The notes beneath the pieces were generated by a model. That model worked only from the letters and a program-made list of their open reading frames with translations, was not told where the DNA came from and made no database searches. From an uncultured Verrucomicrobia subdivision 3 bacterium (GTDB lineage: Bacteria > Verrucomicrobiota > Verrucomicrobiia > Limisphaerales > UBA11358): a DNA stretch of 52,796 nt. Position 1 is the first letter of the stretch. Each line of letters starts with the position of its first letter. Of the stretch, positions 9,871 through 18,417 are shown piece after piece. The position numbers were made by a program, and so were the translations under genes. The stretch is from contig CAIMLG010000238.1 in assembly GCA_903842235.1 (NCBI GenBank), positions 1-52,796 of the forward strand, written 5' to 3'.

Positions 9871-10661
9871 GGCGGGGTTCCTCCGCGCTCTTTCACTTCT
9901 TCTTCGCTGAGCAACTCGCCGCTGCGCGAGACGTGGATGAAAACGTCCTCCAGCGTTTTCTGCTGAAACTGCGCCAGCACCTGGCTGCCCGTGCCGTCGG
10001 CGATTTTCCGGCCCTTCTGCAAAAAGATGATGCGGTCGCAAATCTCCTCCACGTCCCGCATGTTGTGCGAGGTGTAGATCATCGTGATGCCGCGCTCAGT
10101 CTGAATGCGCTTGAGCAGCTTGCGCACTTTGTCGGCGATATCGGGGTCCAGGCTGGCGGTGGGCTCATCGAGCAGGAGCAATTCGGGATCGTTCAGCAGC
10201 GATTTACAGAGATTCACGCGGGTGGATTCGCCGGAAGACAGCTGGCCGGTCAGGGAATTCTTCAGATGCCCGATCTCCAGCAACTCCAGCAGCGCGCGGA
10301 TTTTTTCGGGCGCCTTGCGCACGCCGTAAAGCCCGGCGAACACCGTGAGATTCTCGCTCACCTTCAAGTTGCCGGGCAGCGCCGTGTAGGCGGAGGTGAA
10401 ATTCGCCCGCTGGAGGATCGCAATGCGCGCCTGCTCCATGTCCTGGCCGAACATCCGCACCACGCCGGACGTGGGTTTGATCAAGCCCAGCAATATTTGG
10501 ATGGCGGTGGTTTTGCCCGCGCCGTTCGCGCCGAGAAACCCGAGAATCTGGCCGCGCGGCACGGTGAAGGACAGCCGGTTCACGGCGGTGGTGTTGGCGA
10601 AGGTCTTCGTCAGCTCCACCACTTCCACCACGGGCCGTTCAATGGGTTCGATTCCAGGCAT
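9867..10661 (-). CDS. ABC transporter ATP-binding protein with atypical signature motif
   Basis: Cytoplasmic ATPase partner of the ABC-2 permease, 264 residues. Walker A is GANGAGKTT (44-52), Walker B is LLLLDEPTASLDPD, and the H-loop is TMIYTSHNM. The signature segment reads LSSGESTR instead of the usual LSGGQxxR, so the second glycine and the glutamine are changed while the first serine and the central glycine position are kept. The C-terminal region VFIHVSRSGELL matches the tail of DrrA/NodI-like exporters. It is coupled to the permease by ATGA; the LOG-family gene precedes it by 6 bases. Confidence 0.9.
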   Translation of the reverse strand: MPGIEPIERPVVEVVELTKTFANTTAVNRLSFTVPRGQILGFLGANGAGKTTAIQILLGLIKPTSGVVRMFGQDMEQARIAILQRANFTSAYTALPGNLKVSENLTVFAGLYGVRKAPEKIRALLELLEIGHLKNSLTGQLSSGESTRVNLCKSLLNDPELLLLDEPTASLDPDIADKVRKLLKRIQTERGITMIYTSHNMRDVEEICDRIIFLQKGRKIADGTGSQVLAQFQQKTLEDVFIHVSRSGELLSEEEVKERGGTPP

Positions 10662-10667
10662 GGCCGG

Positions 10668-11237
10668 TTATTTCATCCACTTTACTTCCGCCGGCGGGCG
10701 GAAGGCTTGCAACTGCTGCAACATCATTTCGGGGCCGTCGGCCACCAGCACCAGCCGGCGATGCTGCGGGCGGATGAAACCTTCCCGCTCCGTATGATCC
10801 AAGAAATTCAGCAATGGCCCGTAAAAACCCGCAATATCCAGCAACCCAAATGGCTTTTGGTGCCAGCCCAACTGGCTCCACGCCAGAATTTCAAAAAATT
10901 CCTCAAAGGTGCCGTAGCCTCCGGGCAGGGCGATGAAGCCGTCCGAAAGCTCGGCGATCAGCGCCTTGCGTTCGTGCATGTTTTTCACCACGCGCAAATC
11001 CGGCAGCCCCTCATGCACCACTTCTTTAATGACCAGTTTTTCGGGAATGACGCCGATGACGTGGCCGCCGTGTTTCAAGGTCGCGTCCGCCACGATGCCC
11101 ATGAGACCCACCATGCCGCCGCCATAGACGAGTTCAAGCTGCGCCTGCGCCAGCAGAGCGCCGAGTTGTTCGGCCGCCGCCGCGTATTCCGGGCGCGTGC
11201 CGGGATTGGACCCGCAATAAACGGCGATACGTTTCAT
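10668..11237 (-). CDS. LOG-family protein (Rossmann-fold nucleotide phosphoribohydrolase)
   Basis: Likely hydrolyses nucleoside 5'-monophosphates to the free base, as in cytokinin-activating LOG enzymes; bacterial members may be general nucleotide hydrolases (family knowledge). The 189 residues start MKRIAVYCGSNPGTRPEY and contain GGGMVGLMG and the diagnostic PGGYGTFEEFFE, matching the PGGxGTxxE catalytic and binding motif. The length is normal. It sits between tyrS and the ABC-2 exporter on the same strand with 6- and 15-base gaps, so it is probably co-transcribed. Confidence 0.92.
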   Translation of the reverse strand: MKRIAVYCGSNPGTRPEYAAAAEQLGALLAQAQLELVYGGGMVGLMGIVADATLKHGGHVIGVIPEKLVIKEVVHEGLPDLRVVKNMHERKALIAELSDGFIALPGGYGTFEEFFEILAWSQLGWHQKPFGLLDIAGFYGPLLNFLDHTEREGFIRPQHRRLVLVADGPEMMLQQLQAFRPPAEVKWMK

Positions 11238-11252
11238 ATTGAAATTAGTCGG

Positions 11253-12536
11253 CTATTTTGCCGTGACCACGACGTAATTCTTTTTGCCTTTGCGAAGCAG
11301 GATGTGCTTGCCAAACAGCAGGTCGGCGCTCGTCACCGCCCGTGCCGCGCTGGTTTCGCGGACGTTGTTGATGTTCACGCCGCCGCCTTCGATATCTTTT
11401 CGCGCCTGGCCTTTGGAGGGGCACAAACCGGCAAGCACCAGCAATTCCACCAGCGGCAGGCCCGCGCCTTCCAACTTGGCCCGCTCGATTTCCTTCGTGG
11501 GCACCTCGCCGATGATGCAGTTGAAAATGTTGTCTTTGGAGTTAACCAAATCAATATTTTCGCCAAAAAGAACATTGCTGGCCGCGTGGGCATTGAGCAT
11601 TTCTACTTCGCCGTGAATTGAAGTTGTCATTTCGCGGGCCAGTTTTTTGTGAGGAATTCGTGCATTGGGATTCTCTGCATGCCTGATTTCCAATTGATCA
11701 ATTTCCTCCTTTGCCAAAAACGTGAAGTATTTCAAGTAGCGAATGACATCGCGGTCGTCCGTGTTGATCCAGAACTGGTAAAATTTATATACGCTCGTCC
11801 GCTTTGGATCGAGCCAGATGGCCCCGGCGGCGGTTTTGCCGAACTTGGAGCCGTCGGTGTTGGTGATGAGCGGCAGCGTCAGGCCGAAGACGTGCTGGCC
11901 GAGCTTTTTCCGCGTCAGGTCAATGCCGGCCGTGATGTTGCCCCATTGGTCGCTGCCGCCGATCTGCAATTCGCAATTCGTGTCGCGGCAGAGCACCATA
12001 AAATCAAACGCCTGGAGCAGCATGTAGCTGAACTCCGTGTAGCTGATGCCCACCTCGCGGTCTTCCATGCGGGCGCGGACGGATTCCTTGGCCACCATCT
12101 GGTTGACGGAAAAATGCTTCCCGATGTCGCGCAGAAAATCGAGGAACGAAATCCCCGCCGTCCAGCTTGCATTGTCCACGAGCCGGGCGGGATTTTGTTT
12201 CGTTTCGAAATCGAGCAGCTTGGCGAGCTGCACCTTCACGCTGGCGATATTGTGATCGAGAATTTCCTTGGTGAGGAGCTGCCGCTCGGCGGTTTTGCCG
12301 CTGGGATCGCCGATGGAACCGGTGGCCCCGCCGGCCACGGCGATGGGATGATGGCCGAGCAACTGAAACCGGCGCAGCGCGAGCAAGGGCACCAGATTGC
12401 CGACGTGCAGGCTGTCCGCCGTGGGATCGAACCCGCAATACAGCGTGAGGGGCGTCGCCAGCCGCTTTGACAATTCCGCTGTGTCCGTGCAATTGGCCAC
12501 GAGGCCGCGCCAAGTCAGTTCATCAATGATGCTCAC
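11253..12536 (-). CDS. tyrS: Tyrosyl-tRNA synthetase
   Basis: Class I aminoacyl-tRNA synthetase that charges tRNA-Tyr. The 427-residue product has the Rossmann catalytic domain with the HIGH-equivalent HVGN (in TADSLHVGNLVPLL), the tyrosine-binding region QIGGSDQWGNI, the KMSKS-equivalent KFGKT, and a C-terminal S4-like RNA-binding domain (about residues 360-427). The ORF track begins at 12578, but the family N-terminus fits the GTG at 12534-12536 (SIIDELTWRG). It is divergent from the AAA ATPase gene, with a shared upstream region of about 170 bases. Confidence 0.96.
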   Translation of the reverse strand: MSIIDELTWRGLVANCTDTAELSKRLATPLTLYCGFDPTADSLHVGNLVPLLALRRFQLLGHHPIAVAGGATGSIGDPSGKTAERQLLTKEILDHNIASVKVQLAKLLDFETKQNPARLVDNASWTAGISFLDFLRDIGKHFSVNQMVAKESVRARMEDREVGISYTEFSYMLLQAFDFMVLCRDTNCELQIGGSDQWGNITAGIDLTRKKLGQHVFGLTLPLITNTDGSKFGKTAAGAIWLDPKRTSVYKFYQFWINTDDRDVIRYLKYFTFLAKEEIDQLEIRHAENPNARIPHKKLAREMTTSIHGEVEMLNAHAASNVLFGENIDLVNSKDNIFNCIIGEVPTKEIERAKLEGAGLPLVELLVLAGLCPSKGQARKDIEGGGVNINNVRETSAARAVTSADLLFGKHILLRKGKKNYVVVTAK

Positions 12537-12704
12537 GCGGGCAGGATAAATTGGCGGTTGGCGATTGCCAATTGCCAATTGGCTGGCGAATTTAGCGTAT
12601 CCACGAGCCAGTTAGGTCAAACCCCAGTCGGCTCGCGGGGACACCCGCCCGCCAATTTCAGCAATTTGGCCTTGCGTCACGCTGTCTTTGCGCAAAAATC
12701 CGCC

Positions 12705-14228
12705 GTGTCCTACCGATTGCAATCTTCTGGCGCGCCAGCGGGCGTATTGGCGATTGAGAGTCCCCTCCACGACTTGGAGGTCATCATTCGCTCGCGCACG
12801 CCGCTGGTGGCGGTGGAGACCAATGAGGAGCCGCAGATCGTCCGCATCACGCGGAAAATTGGGCAGCGGTTGCAGCTGAAAGCGTATCGCTGGACGGTGA
12901 CAGAAGGGCTTCAGGCGTTTGATCCCTGTGACCAGCCGCTCCAGTCGCTGGTCAAGTCGCAGGACATTTTGGGATACATCAAGACCGAGTCAAAATATTC
13001 ACTTTTTTTGCTGCTGGATTATCACCCCTATCTGCAGGACTCCGTGCATATCCGCCAGCTCAAAGATGTCGCCCTGACTTACGAAAAGCATTATTCCACC
13101 GTACTGCTGGTGGGACCGTCTCTGAAGATACCGGAGGAGCTTTTGCCCTTCACCGCCATGTTCCGCCTGCCGCTGCCCACGCCGGACGAATTGCGGGGCA
13201 TCGTGCTGGAGGTGGCTGGGGAATGGGGGGCAGAACATGGCCGGCGCGAGGTGGAAACCACCAACAAATCTCTGGATCTGCTGGTGCGCAACCTCGGCGG
13301 CTTGACCGCTACGGATGCGCGCCGGATCGCCGCCCGGGCGATAAACGACAATGGCATTATCGGCGAGGCGGATATCCCCGAGGTCATGCGGGCCAAATAT
13401 GAACTGCTCGGTCGCGATTCGCTCCTTGCTTTCGAAAATGAAACGGTGCGTTTCGCTGAAGTGGGCGGCATGCGGCGCCTCCGGCAATGGCTGGCGGTGC
13501 GAAAGGATTTTTTCCACGGCGCCCAGCCCGAGTTCGATCCCCCGCGCGGTGTGCTGCTGCTGGGCGTGCAAGGCTGCGGCAAAAGCCTGATGGCCAAGGC
13601 GGCAGCAGGGGTTCTCGGCGTGCCGCTGCTCCGCCTCGACTTTGGCGTCCTCTACAACAAATATTACGGCGAGACCGAGCGCAACCTTCGCAAGGCGCTG
13701 GAAACCGCCGAAGTGATGTCGCCGTGCGTGCTCTGGCTGGACGAGGTCGAGAAAGGCATCAGCGTGGACCGGGACGACGACGGTCTTTCGCGGCGCGTGT
13801 TGGGCACCTTGCTGACGTGGTTGGCGGAGCGGAAAAAACCGGTATTCATCGTCGCCACCGCCAACGACATCAGCGGTCTGCCGCCGGAAATGGTCCGCAA
13901 AGGGCGGTTCGATGAAATCTTTTTTGTGGACCTGCCGTCGCCTGAAAACCGGCGGGAAATCCTGACCATTCACCTGAAAAAGCGCGGGCTTGATCCGATA
14001 GCGTTCAACTTGGACGAGCTGACGCAAGTGACGGAGGGCTTTTCCGGCTCAGAAATCGAGCAGGCCATCGTTTCAGCCCGGTATGCGGCCCATGCCAATG
14101 GCGGCGATTTGTCGCAGGCGGATTTGATCACCGAAATCAACCAAACTCGTCCGCTTTCCGTGGTCATGTCGGAAAAAATCGACGAGCTTCGTCGCTGGGC
14201 GGCGGGCCGCACCGTGCCCTGCGATTGA
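12705..14228 (+). CDS. AAA-family ATPase, Ycf46-like
   Basis: A protein with a poorly conserved N-terminal half that resembles a degenerate AAA module ([20 protein letters not shown] onward) and a C-terminal active AAA domain: Walker A GVQGCGKS, Walker [12 protein letters not shown], sensor 1 IVATANDIS and the arginine-finger segment [10 protein letters not shown]. This layout matches the Ycf46 group of cyanobacteria and plastids, whose role is poorly defined. The start is uncertain: the ORF opens at 12558 within repeat-like sequence, while the GTG at 12705 begins just before the conserved part and gives 507 residues. murJ follows 54 bases downstream on the same strand. Confidence 0.8.
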   Translation: MSYRLQSSGAPAGVLAIESPLHDLEVIIRSRTPLVAVETNEEPQIVRITRKIGQRLQLKAYRWTVTEGLQAFDPCDQPLQSLVKSQDILGYIKTESKYSLFLLLDYHPYLQDSVHIRQLKDVALTYEKHYSTVLLVGPSLKIPEELLPFTAMFRLPLPTPDELRGIVLEVAGEWGAEHGRREVETTNKSLDLLVRNLGGLTATDARRIAARAINDNGIIGEADIPEVMRAKYELLGRDSLLAFENETVRFAEVGGMRRLRQWLAVRKDFFHGAQPEFDPPRGVLLLGVQGCGKSLMAKAAAGVLGVPLLRLDFGVLYNKYYGETERNLRKALETAEVMSPCVLWLDEVEKGISVDRDDDGLSRRVLGTLLTWLAERKKPVFIVATANDISGLPPEMVRKGRFDEIFFVDLPSPENRREILTIHLKKRGLDPIAFNLDELTQVTEGFSGSEIEQAIVSARYAAHANGGDLSQADLITEINQTRPLSVVMSEKIDELRRWAAGRTVPCD

Positions 14229-14237
14229 AGGATGCGT

Positions 14238-14271
14238 GACTTTGGACTTTGGACTTGAGGCTTTGGACTTT
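14238..14271. repeat. Dispersed TTTGGACTTTGGACTT-type repeat, intergenic copy
   Basis: The stretch GACTTTGGACTTTGGACTTG followed by AGGCTTTGGACTTT sits between the AAA ATPase stop and murJ. A reverse-oriented relative lies inside the TMTC-like gene at 25123-25153. The near-identity of two low-complexity tracts 11 kb apart suggests a mobile or spreading repeat family. Confidence 0.6.
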
Positions 14272-14282
14272 AATCTTCGCCC

Positions 14283-15857
14283 GTGTCAAAGATGCTCAAA
14301 GCTTCCGGCGCGATGGCCGGGGCCACTCTGTTCAGCCGCGTGCTGGGCATGGTGCGCGTCATGGTCTATGCCCGCTTCATGGGCGACGGCTGGGTGGCGG
14401 GCGCATTCACCTTCGCCTTTCAAATCCCGAATCTCTTCCGCCGGCTGCTGGGCGAAGGCGCATTGACGGCGGCCTTTATCCCAATTTTCAAGGAGAAGGA
14501 AAAAAATCACGGCGAAACCGAAATGTGGCACGCCGCGAATGCCGTCATCTCCGGTCTCGTTATTGTGGCCAGCGGCTTGATTGCCGTGGTCATGCTGGGG
14601 CTCGCCATCGCCCTGTCGGTCCATGAGTTTGATGCCAGCACGGGGCTGATGCTCCGGCTGTTGTTGGTGATGTTTCCCTACATGCTGCTGGTGTGCATCG
14701 CGGCGGCCTTGATGGGCATGCTCAATGCGCGCGGCCATTTTTTCATCCCGGCCATGGGCGCGACGATGCTGAATCTGGTGATGATCACCTCCGTGCTGTG
14801 GCTGGCGCCGCAGTTAGGCCTGAATCTGCCCCCGGAAGGCCGTTTGCCCACGCAGATATTCGCGCTCGCCTATGGCGTGCTGGTGGCCGGCGTGGCGCAG
14901 GCGGCGTTTCAAGTGCCGACGCTCGCGCGGGAAGGTTTCCGCTACCGCTGGGTCTCGCCTTGGAAAAATGCGACGGTCCGGCTGGTCGCCACCCGGATGA
15001 TTCCCGGCACCATCGGGGTGGCGGCGTTTCAATTGAACGTCCTGTTGGTGCAAAGCCTCGCCTTTTGGATCAATCCGCAGATCAATGCCTCCTTTGAATA
15101 CGCCGTGCGCCTGATGGAACTGCCGCAGGGCATGTTCGGCATTTCCCTCGCCACCTATTTGCTCACGGCCTTGAGCGGGCTGGCCATTGATAAGAATTAT
15201 CCCGAATTTCGCGCCACGTTGCGCCACGGCATCGGCTCGCTGGTGTTCGTCAACTTCATCGCCGCCGCCCTGCTGCTGGCGCTGGCGGAACCCATCATGC
15301 GGCTGTTGTTCGAGCGCGGCCAGTTCACGGCGGAATCCACCGGGCGCGCGGCCTTTGCCCTGGCCTGCCTCGCGCCGGGTTTGGTGGCCTTTTCCACGGT
15401 AAATGTGCTCGCCCGCGCCTTTTTTGCGCTGGGCGACACCAAGACGCCGATGAAAATCAGCCTGGTTTGCCTGGCCTTGAACCTGATGCTTTCGGCCATC
15501 CTGATCGTGCCGCTCAAGCAAGGCGGCCTTGGCATCGCCAACACCCTTACCTCCGTTTGCAATGTCGCCTTGCTGCTGTTCGCGCTGCGGAAAAAACTCG
15601 GCCAACTGGAAATGGCTTCGCTGCGCGCAACGCTTCGGCCGCTCGGCCTCGCGGCCCTGCTCGGGTGCGTGGTGGCCTGGTGCGCCTGGACCAGTTGGGA
15701 TCAGTGGCTCGGCCATGCCACGCTGGCGCTCAAGCTGGGCGCGGTGTTTGTGCCGGCCGCCATCGCCGGCGGCAGCTACGGCCTCCTGGCGCTGCTGTGC
15801 AAAATCCCGGCGGCGAAAGAAATGGCGGCGTTCGCGCTGGCGAAATTCAGAAGGTAG
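14283..15857 (+). CDS. murJ: Lipid II flippase MurJ
   Basis: Inner-membrane MOP-superfamily protein that moves the peptidoglycan precursor lipid II across the membrane. The 524 residues contain about 14 hydrophobic segments and the family motifs AGATLFSRVLGMVRVMVYA, FTFAFQIPNLFRRLLGEGAL, PLIMRLLFERGQF-like EPIMRLLFERGQF and ARAFFALGDTKTPMKI. The start is a GTG at 14283, or the ATG at 14292 (MLKASGAMAG). The last 11 bases overlap the convergent gene on the minus strand. It is not in a division-and-cell-wall cluster here. Confidence 0.95.
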   Translation: MSKMLKASGAMAGATLFSRVLGMVRVMVYARFMGDGWVAGAFTFAFQIPNLFRRLLGEGALTAAFIPIFKEKEKNHGETEMWHAANAVISGLVIVASGLIAVVMLGLAIALSVHEFDASTGLMLRLLLVMFPYMLLVCIAAALMGMLNARGHFFIPAMGATMLNLVMITSVLWLAPQLGLNLPPEGRLPTQIFALAYGVLVAGVAQAAFQVPTLAREGFRYRWVSPWKNATVRLVATRMIPGTIGVAAFQLNVLLVQSLAFWINPQINASFEYAVRLMELPQGMFGISLATYLLTALSGLAIDKNYPEFRATLRHGIGSLVFVNFIAAALLLALAEPIMRLLFERGQFTAESTGRAAFALACLAPGLVAFSTVNVLARAFFALGDTKTPMKISLVCLALNLMLSAILIVPLKQGGLGIANTLTSVCNVALLLFALRKKLGQLEMASLRATLRPLGLAALLGCVVAWCAWTSWDQWLGHATLALKLGAVFVPAAIAGGSYGLLALLCKIPAAKEMAAFALAKFRR

Positions 15858-17004
15858 CCCGGGCGGGAAAGGCGGGAAATTGCAGGAGCGCCACAATGCT
15901 GAACCCGGCCACATTGGAATACTTTTCCGAGCCGGGCTTGGCCGTGTCCCGCATTCCGCCCTCCGCCGGATCGAATCCTATTGTGGTGAGCCATCTCATG
16001 GCGGAATCCGGGCGCGGCCTGCCCAGGGCGCCGGCCGCCATCGCATCAACCGCCACGCTGAGCGTGTAGTGCGGGTCGCCGGGATAACAGGCCAGCGAGC
16101 CATCCGCCTGGCGGTGTTGGGCCAGCCATTCCCCGGCCGCCACGGTTTCGGTGGTTTTGCCTAAAGCCCAAGGCGCGTAACCTTGCGGAAAGACCGCGTT
16201 AAATTCCTGCAGGTCCAAATTTAAGCGTCCATCCGCTTCGCGGCCCTCGGCAAACCGCCCTTGCGCGCCGGCAAAAAACGCGGGGCCCAGGTGCTGGGCA
16301 ATGAAATCAGCCGCTTGTTGATACCGCGGCTCATGATAGAGCAGCGCCCCGGCCCGCAAGCCGAGATAGACATCCACCTGATCAGCCGTGTATTCATAGC
16401 GCCACAGTTGCCACGCCCCCGAGCGCTTCCGTTGCCAGGAACTGAACGCGAAGCCATCGGGGCCAAGATTGCGGCTTAAAACAAAATCCAAGCCGGCGCG
16501 GGCATTGGTTTCATATTCTCTGGCCAGGGCGTTGGTGCCCGAAATCTGGGTATAGAGAAAAAGGTCGTAGGCGAACAAGGCGCCAGTGGCATCCACGCCG
16601 CGCACGTCTTTAATCCCCGGCCCGGGCGACGTGGGCACGGCGGCATACGGCGGGTGCGTGGCAAAGGCATATCGCCAGCTGCCGCGCCACCGCGGATCGG
16701 TCATTTCCTGCCGCGCCGCCAGCCAGGCGATGCCCTGGCGCACGCCCTCGCGATATTTGGCCTCTTGGCTGTGCCAGCCCGCTGCCGCCAGGCCCACCAA
16801 GGCATATTCCATCGTGGAGTCTTCGTTGCAAAGGTGGCCTTCCTTTAAATCGGGGATGCACCCGGCCGCATCCTGCTGGCTCAATAAATAGTCCGCCACC
16901 CGCAAGGCGGTCACTGTAGATTCATCCGCCCAAACCGGCGTGATCACGGCGAAAAACAACCCAGCCAGAATTCGTCGGAGGCATCCTGGGCCGGCGATGT
17001 TCAT
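15847..17004 (-). CDS. Secreted alpha/alpha-toroid (prenyltransferase/squalene-cyclase-fold-like) protein, function unknown
   Basis: The 385 residues begin with a signal peptide (ILAGLFFAVITPVWA) followed by helical repeats typical of an alpha/alpha toroid: EYALVGLAAAGW, QGIAWLAARQEM, AGLDFVLSRNLGPDGFAF, ADFIAQHLG and EWLAQHRQADGSL. Similar toroids occur in squalene cyclases, protein prenyltransferases and polysaccharide lyases. I see no DxDD cyclase motif and cannot name a catalytic residue, so no activity is claimed. It lies 9 bases downstream of ispE, an isoprenoid gene, which may be coincidental, and its 3' end overlaps the convergent murJ end. Confidence 0.65.
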   Translation of the reverse strand: MNIAGPGCLRRILAGLFFAVITPVWADESTVTALRVADYLLSQQDAAGCIPDLKEGHLCNEDSTMEYALVGLAAAGWHSQEAKYREGVRQGIAWLAARQEMTDPRWRGSWRYAFATHPPYAAVPTSPGPGIKDVRGVDATGALFAYDLFLYTQISGTNALAREYETNARAGLDFVLSRNLGPDGFAFSSWQRKRSGAWQLWRYEYTADQVDVYLGLRAGALLYHEPRYQQAADFIAQHLGPAFFAGAQGRFAEGREADGRLNLDLQEFNAVFPQGYAPWALGKTTETVAAGEWLAQHRQADGSLACYPGDPHYTLSVAVDAMAAGALGRPRPDSAMRWLTTIGFDPAEGGMRDTAKPGSEKYSNVAGFSIVALLQFPAFPARATF

Positions 17005-17013
17005 ATTGGCACC

Positions 17014-17889
17014 CTACTGGATCGCCACCGCGGCCAGCCAGCCGTTGTCGCCGAATTGTGACTTGAATTTTTCCGCCAGCGCTTCCGCCGCCGCGAGGTT
17101 TTCAGCAATGGCAAAGGTCGTTGACCCGCTGCCGGACATGAGCGCGATCACGGCGCCGTTTTCCCGCAGGAATTCCTGGTAGAGTTCCAGCACCGGAAAT
17201 TTGGCAAACGCCGGCGCCTCCAGTGAATTGTAAAAATCGCCCGCGGCCGCTTTCAAATCGCCGGCCTGGAGCAAGGCAATGAGGTTCTGGGCGCGCCCGG
17301 CCTGGCCGTTCAACGCGGCGGGAAACCGCGCCAGGTTTTGATACGACCACAGCGTGGAAATGCCGAAGCCGGGATGCGCGAGGAAAAACGCCTTGCCGTG
17401 CAGCGCTGGAAATTTCTCGAGCAACTGGACCTGCTCGCCCCGGCCGGTGGCCAGCGCCGGCTGGGCGTAAAGAAAAAACGGCACATCGGAGCCGAGCGCG
17501 GCGGCCAGTTTGTGCAGTTGTGCCAGCGGCAGTGGCGCGCCGAAAAGTTCATTGAGCGCGCTAAACGTCACCGCCGCATTGGCGCTGCCGCCCCCGATCC
17601 CGCCGGCCAGCGGGAGGTTTTTTTGGAGGTGAATTTTAACGCCGTCGGTGATTTTGGCGGCGGCGAGAAATGCCGTGGCGGCGCGGTGAACGAGATTGTT
17701 GGCGTCCACCGGCAATTCCGGATGGCTGCACGTCAGTTGCAGGCCGGTGCCGGCGCGCGCGAAGGTCATTTCATCGCCGAGGTTCACCGGCTGCATGACC
17801 GTTTCCAGCTCATGAAAGCCGTCGGCGCGCTTGCCGAGGATGTTCAGGATCAGGTTGACCTTGCAGGGTGATTTTTTTTCGAGGCGCAT
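17014..17889 (-). CDS. ispE: 4-diphosphocytidyl-2-C-methyl-D-erythritol kinase
   Basis: GHMP kinase that phosphorylates CDP-ME in the MEP pathway of isoprenoid synthesis. From MRLEKKSPCKVNL it has 291 residues, normal for IspE. Visible motifs are the N-terminal CKVNLILNILGKRADGFHEL with the catalytic lysine at about 10, the ATP-binding PLAGGIGGGSANAA (93-106), GSDVPFF with the catalytic aspartate, and MSGSGSTTFAIA near the C-terminus. The ORF track extends 71 codons upstream, but that region holds the hairpin terminator of the preceding gene, so I place the start at 17889. Confidence 0.95.
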   Translation of the reverse strand: MRLEKKSPCKVNLILNILGKRADGFHELETVMQPVNLGDEMTFARAGTGLQLTCSHPELPVDANNLVHRAATAFLAAAKITDGVKIHLQKNLPLAGGIGGGSANAAVTFSALNELFGAPLPLAQLHKLAAALGSDVPFFLYAQPALATGRGEQVQLLEKFPALHGKAFFLAHPGFGISTLWSYQNLARFPAALNGQAGRAQNLIALLQAGDLKAAAGDFYNSLEAPAFAKFPVLELYQEFLRENGAVIALMSGSGSTTFAIAENLAAAEALAEKFKSQFGDNGWLAAVAIQ

Positions 17890-17904
17890 GGCGGGTTGGA
17901 AAAG

Positions 17905-17936
17905 CAAAACGCGCCAACAATTGTTGCTGGCGCGCC
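17905..17936 (-). terminator. Intrinsic terminator after the TIGR04073-like lipoprotein gene
   Basis: On the minus strand CGCGCCA pairs with TGGCGCG around a loop that contains the palindrome ACAATTGT, and TTTTGCTTTT follows. It lies 20-50 bases after the stop at 17957 and before ispE. Confidence 0.6.
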
Positions 17937-17956
17937 AAGCTGAAAGCGTTTCGCGC

Positions 17957-18391
17957 TCAGTCTTCGAAAATCTGGAACCGGCTGCCGGGAATGAACGGCG
18001 CCACATCGCCGCCGCTAAAGCCGGTGTAGGTGTCGGTGTCCAGCAAGGGATCCGAGAACCGGCCGGGCTGGTAGCTCTCCGGGAAAACCGGGTCGGCGGC
18101 AAAGCTGCGGGTTAAGATCGGCTTGTAGGACGGCAGCGGGAAGGTGGCCACTTCGTAAACGCCCAGGCCAATGCGCTGCAACGAACGGTCAAAGCCGTGG
18201 ATCGCTCCATAGTAGCCAAACCCGGGCTGGGTGAGCACCGCATTCTCTTCCACCGACTTGCGCATTTCCCCCCAGCGAACGACTTCAAAGGTGTTGGCAA
18301 GGCCGCGCCCGAGCTTTTGCTCCGGGCCGGTGCAGCCGGTGAAGCACATTGCGGCCGCCAGGGCGGCGAGGGGAAAAATCATTTTTCGCAT
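17957..18391 (-). CDS. Exosortase-system-associated lipoprotein, TIGR04073-like
   Basis: The 144-residue product begins MRKMIFPLAALAAAMCFTGC, a lipoprotein signal with Cys at 20. The mature part starts GPEQKLGRGLANTFEVVRWGEMRKSVEE, which resembles the family I recall as TIGR04073, found in PVC bacteria with PEP-CTERM/exosortase systems; its biochemical role is unknown. The ORF track adds 69 upstream codons that overlap tatC sequence; the ATG at 18391 directly precedes the signal peptide. It follows tatC by 26 bases and is closed by the hairpin at 17905-17936, so it may be read with tatA-tatC. Confidence 0.7.
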   Translation of the reverse strand: MRKMIFPLAALAAAMCFTGCTGPEQKLGRGLANTFEVVRWGEMRKSVEENAVLTQPGFGYYGAIHGFDRSLQRIGLGVYEVATFPLPSYKPILTRSFAADPVFPESYQPGRFSDPLLDTDTYTGFSGGDVAPFIPGSRFQIFED

Positions 18392-18417
18392 ACAGTTGTC
18401 AGATTGATGGCTTGAAT

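Noticed and set aside
9933-11621. 562-codon ORF on the plus strand
   Set aside because: Antisense to the ABC ATPase, LOG and tyrS genes, all of which have diagnostic motifs.
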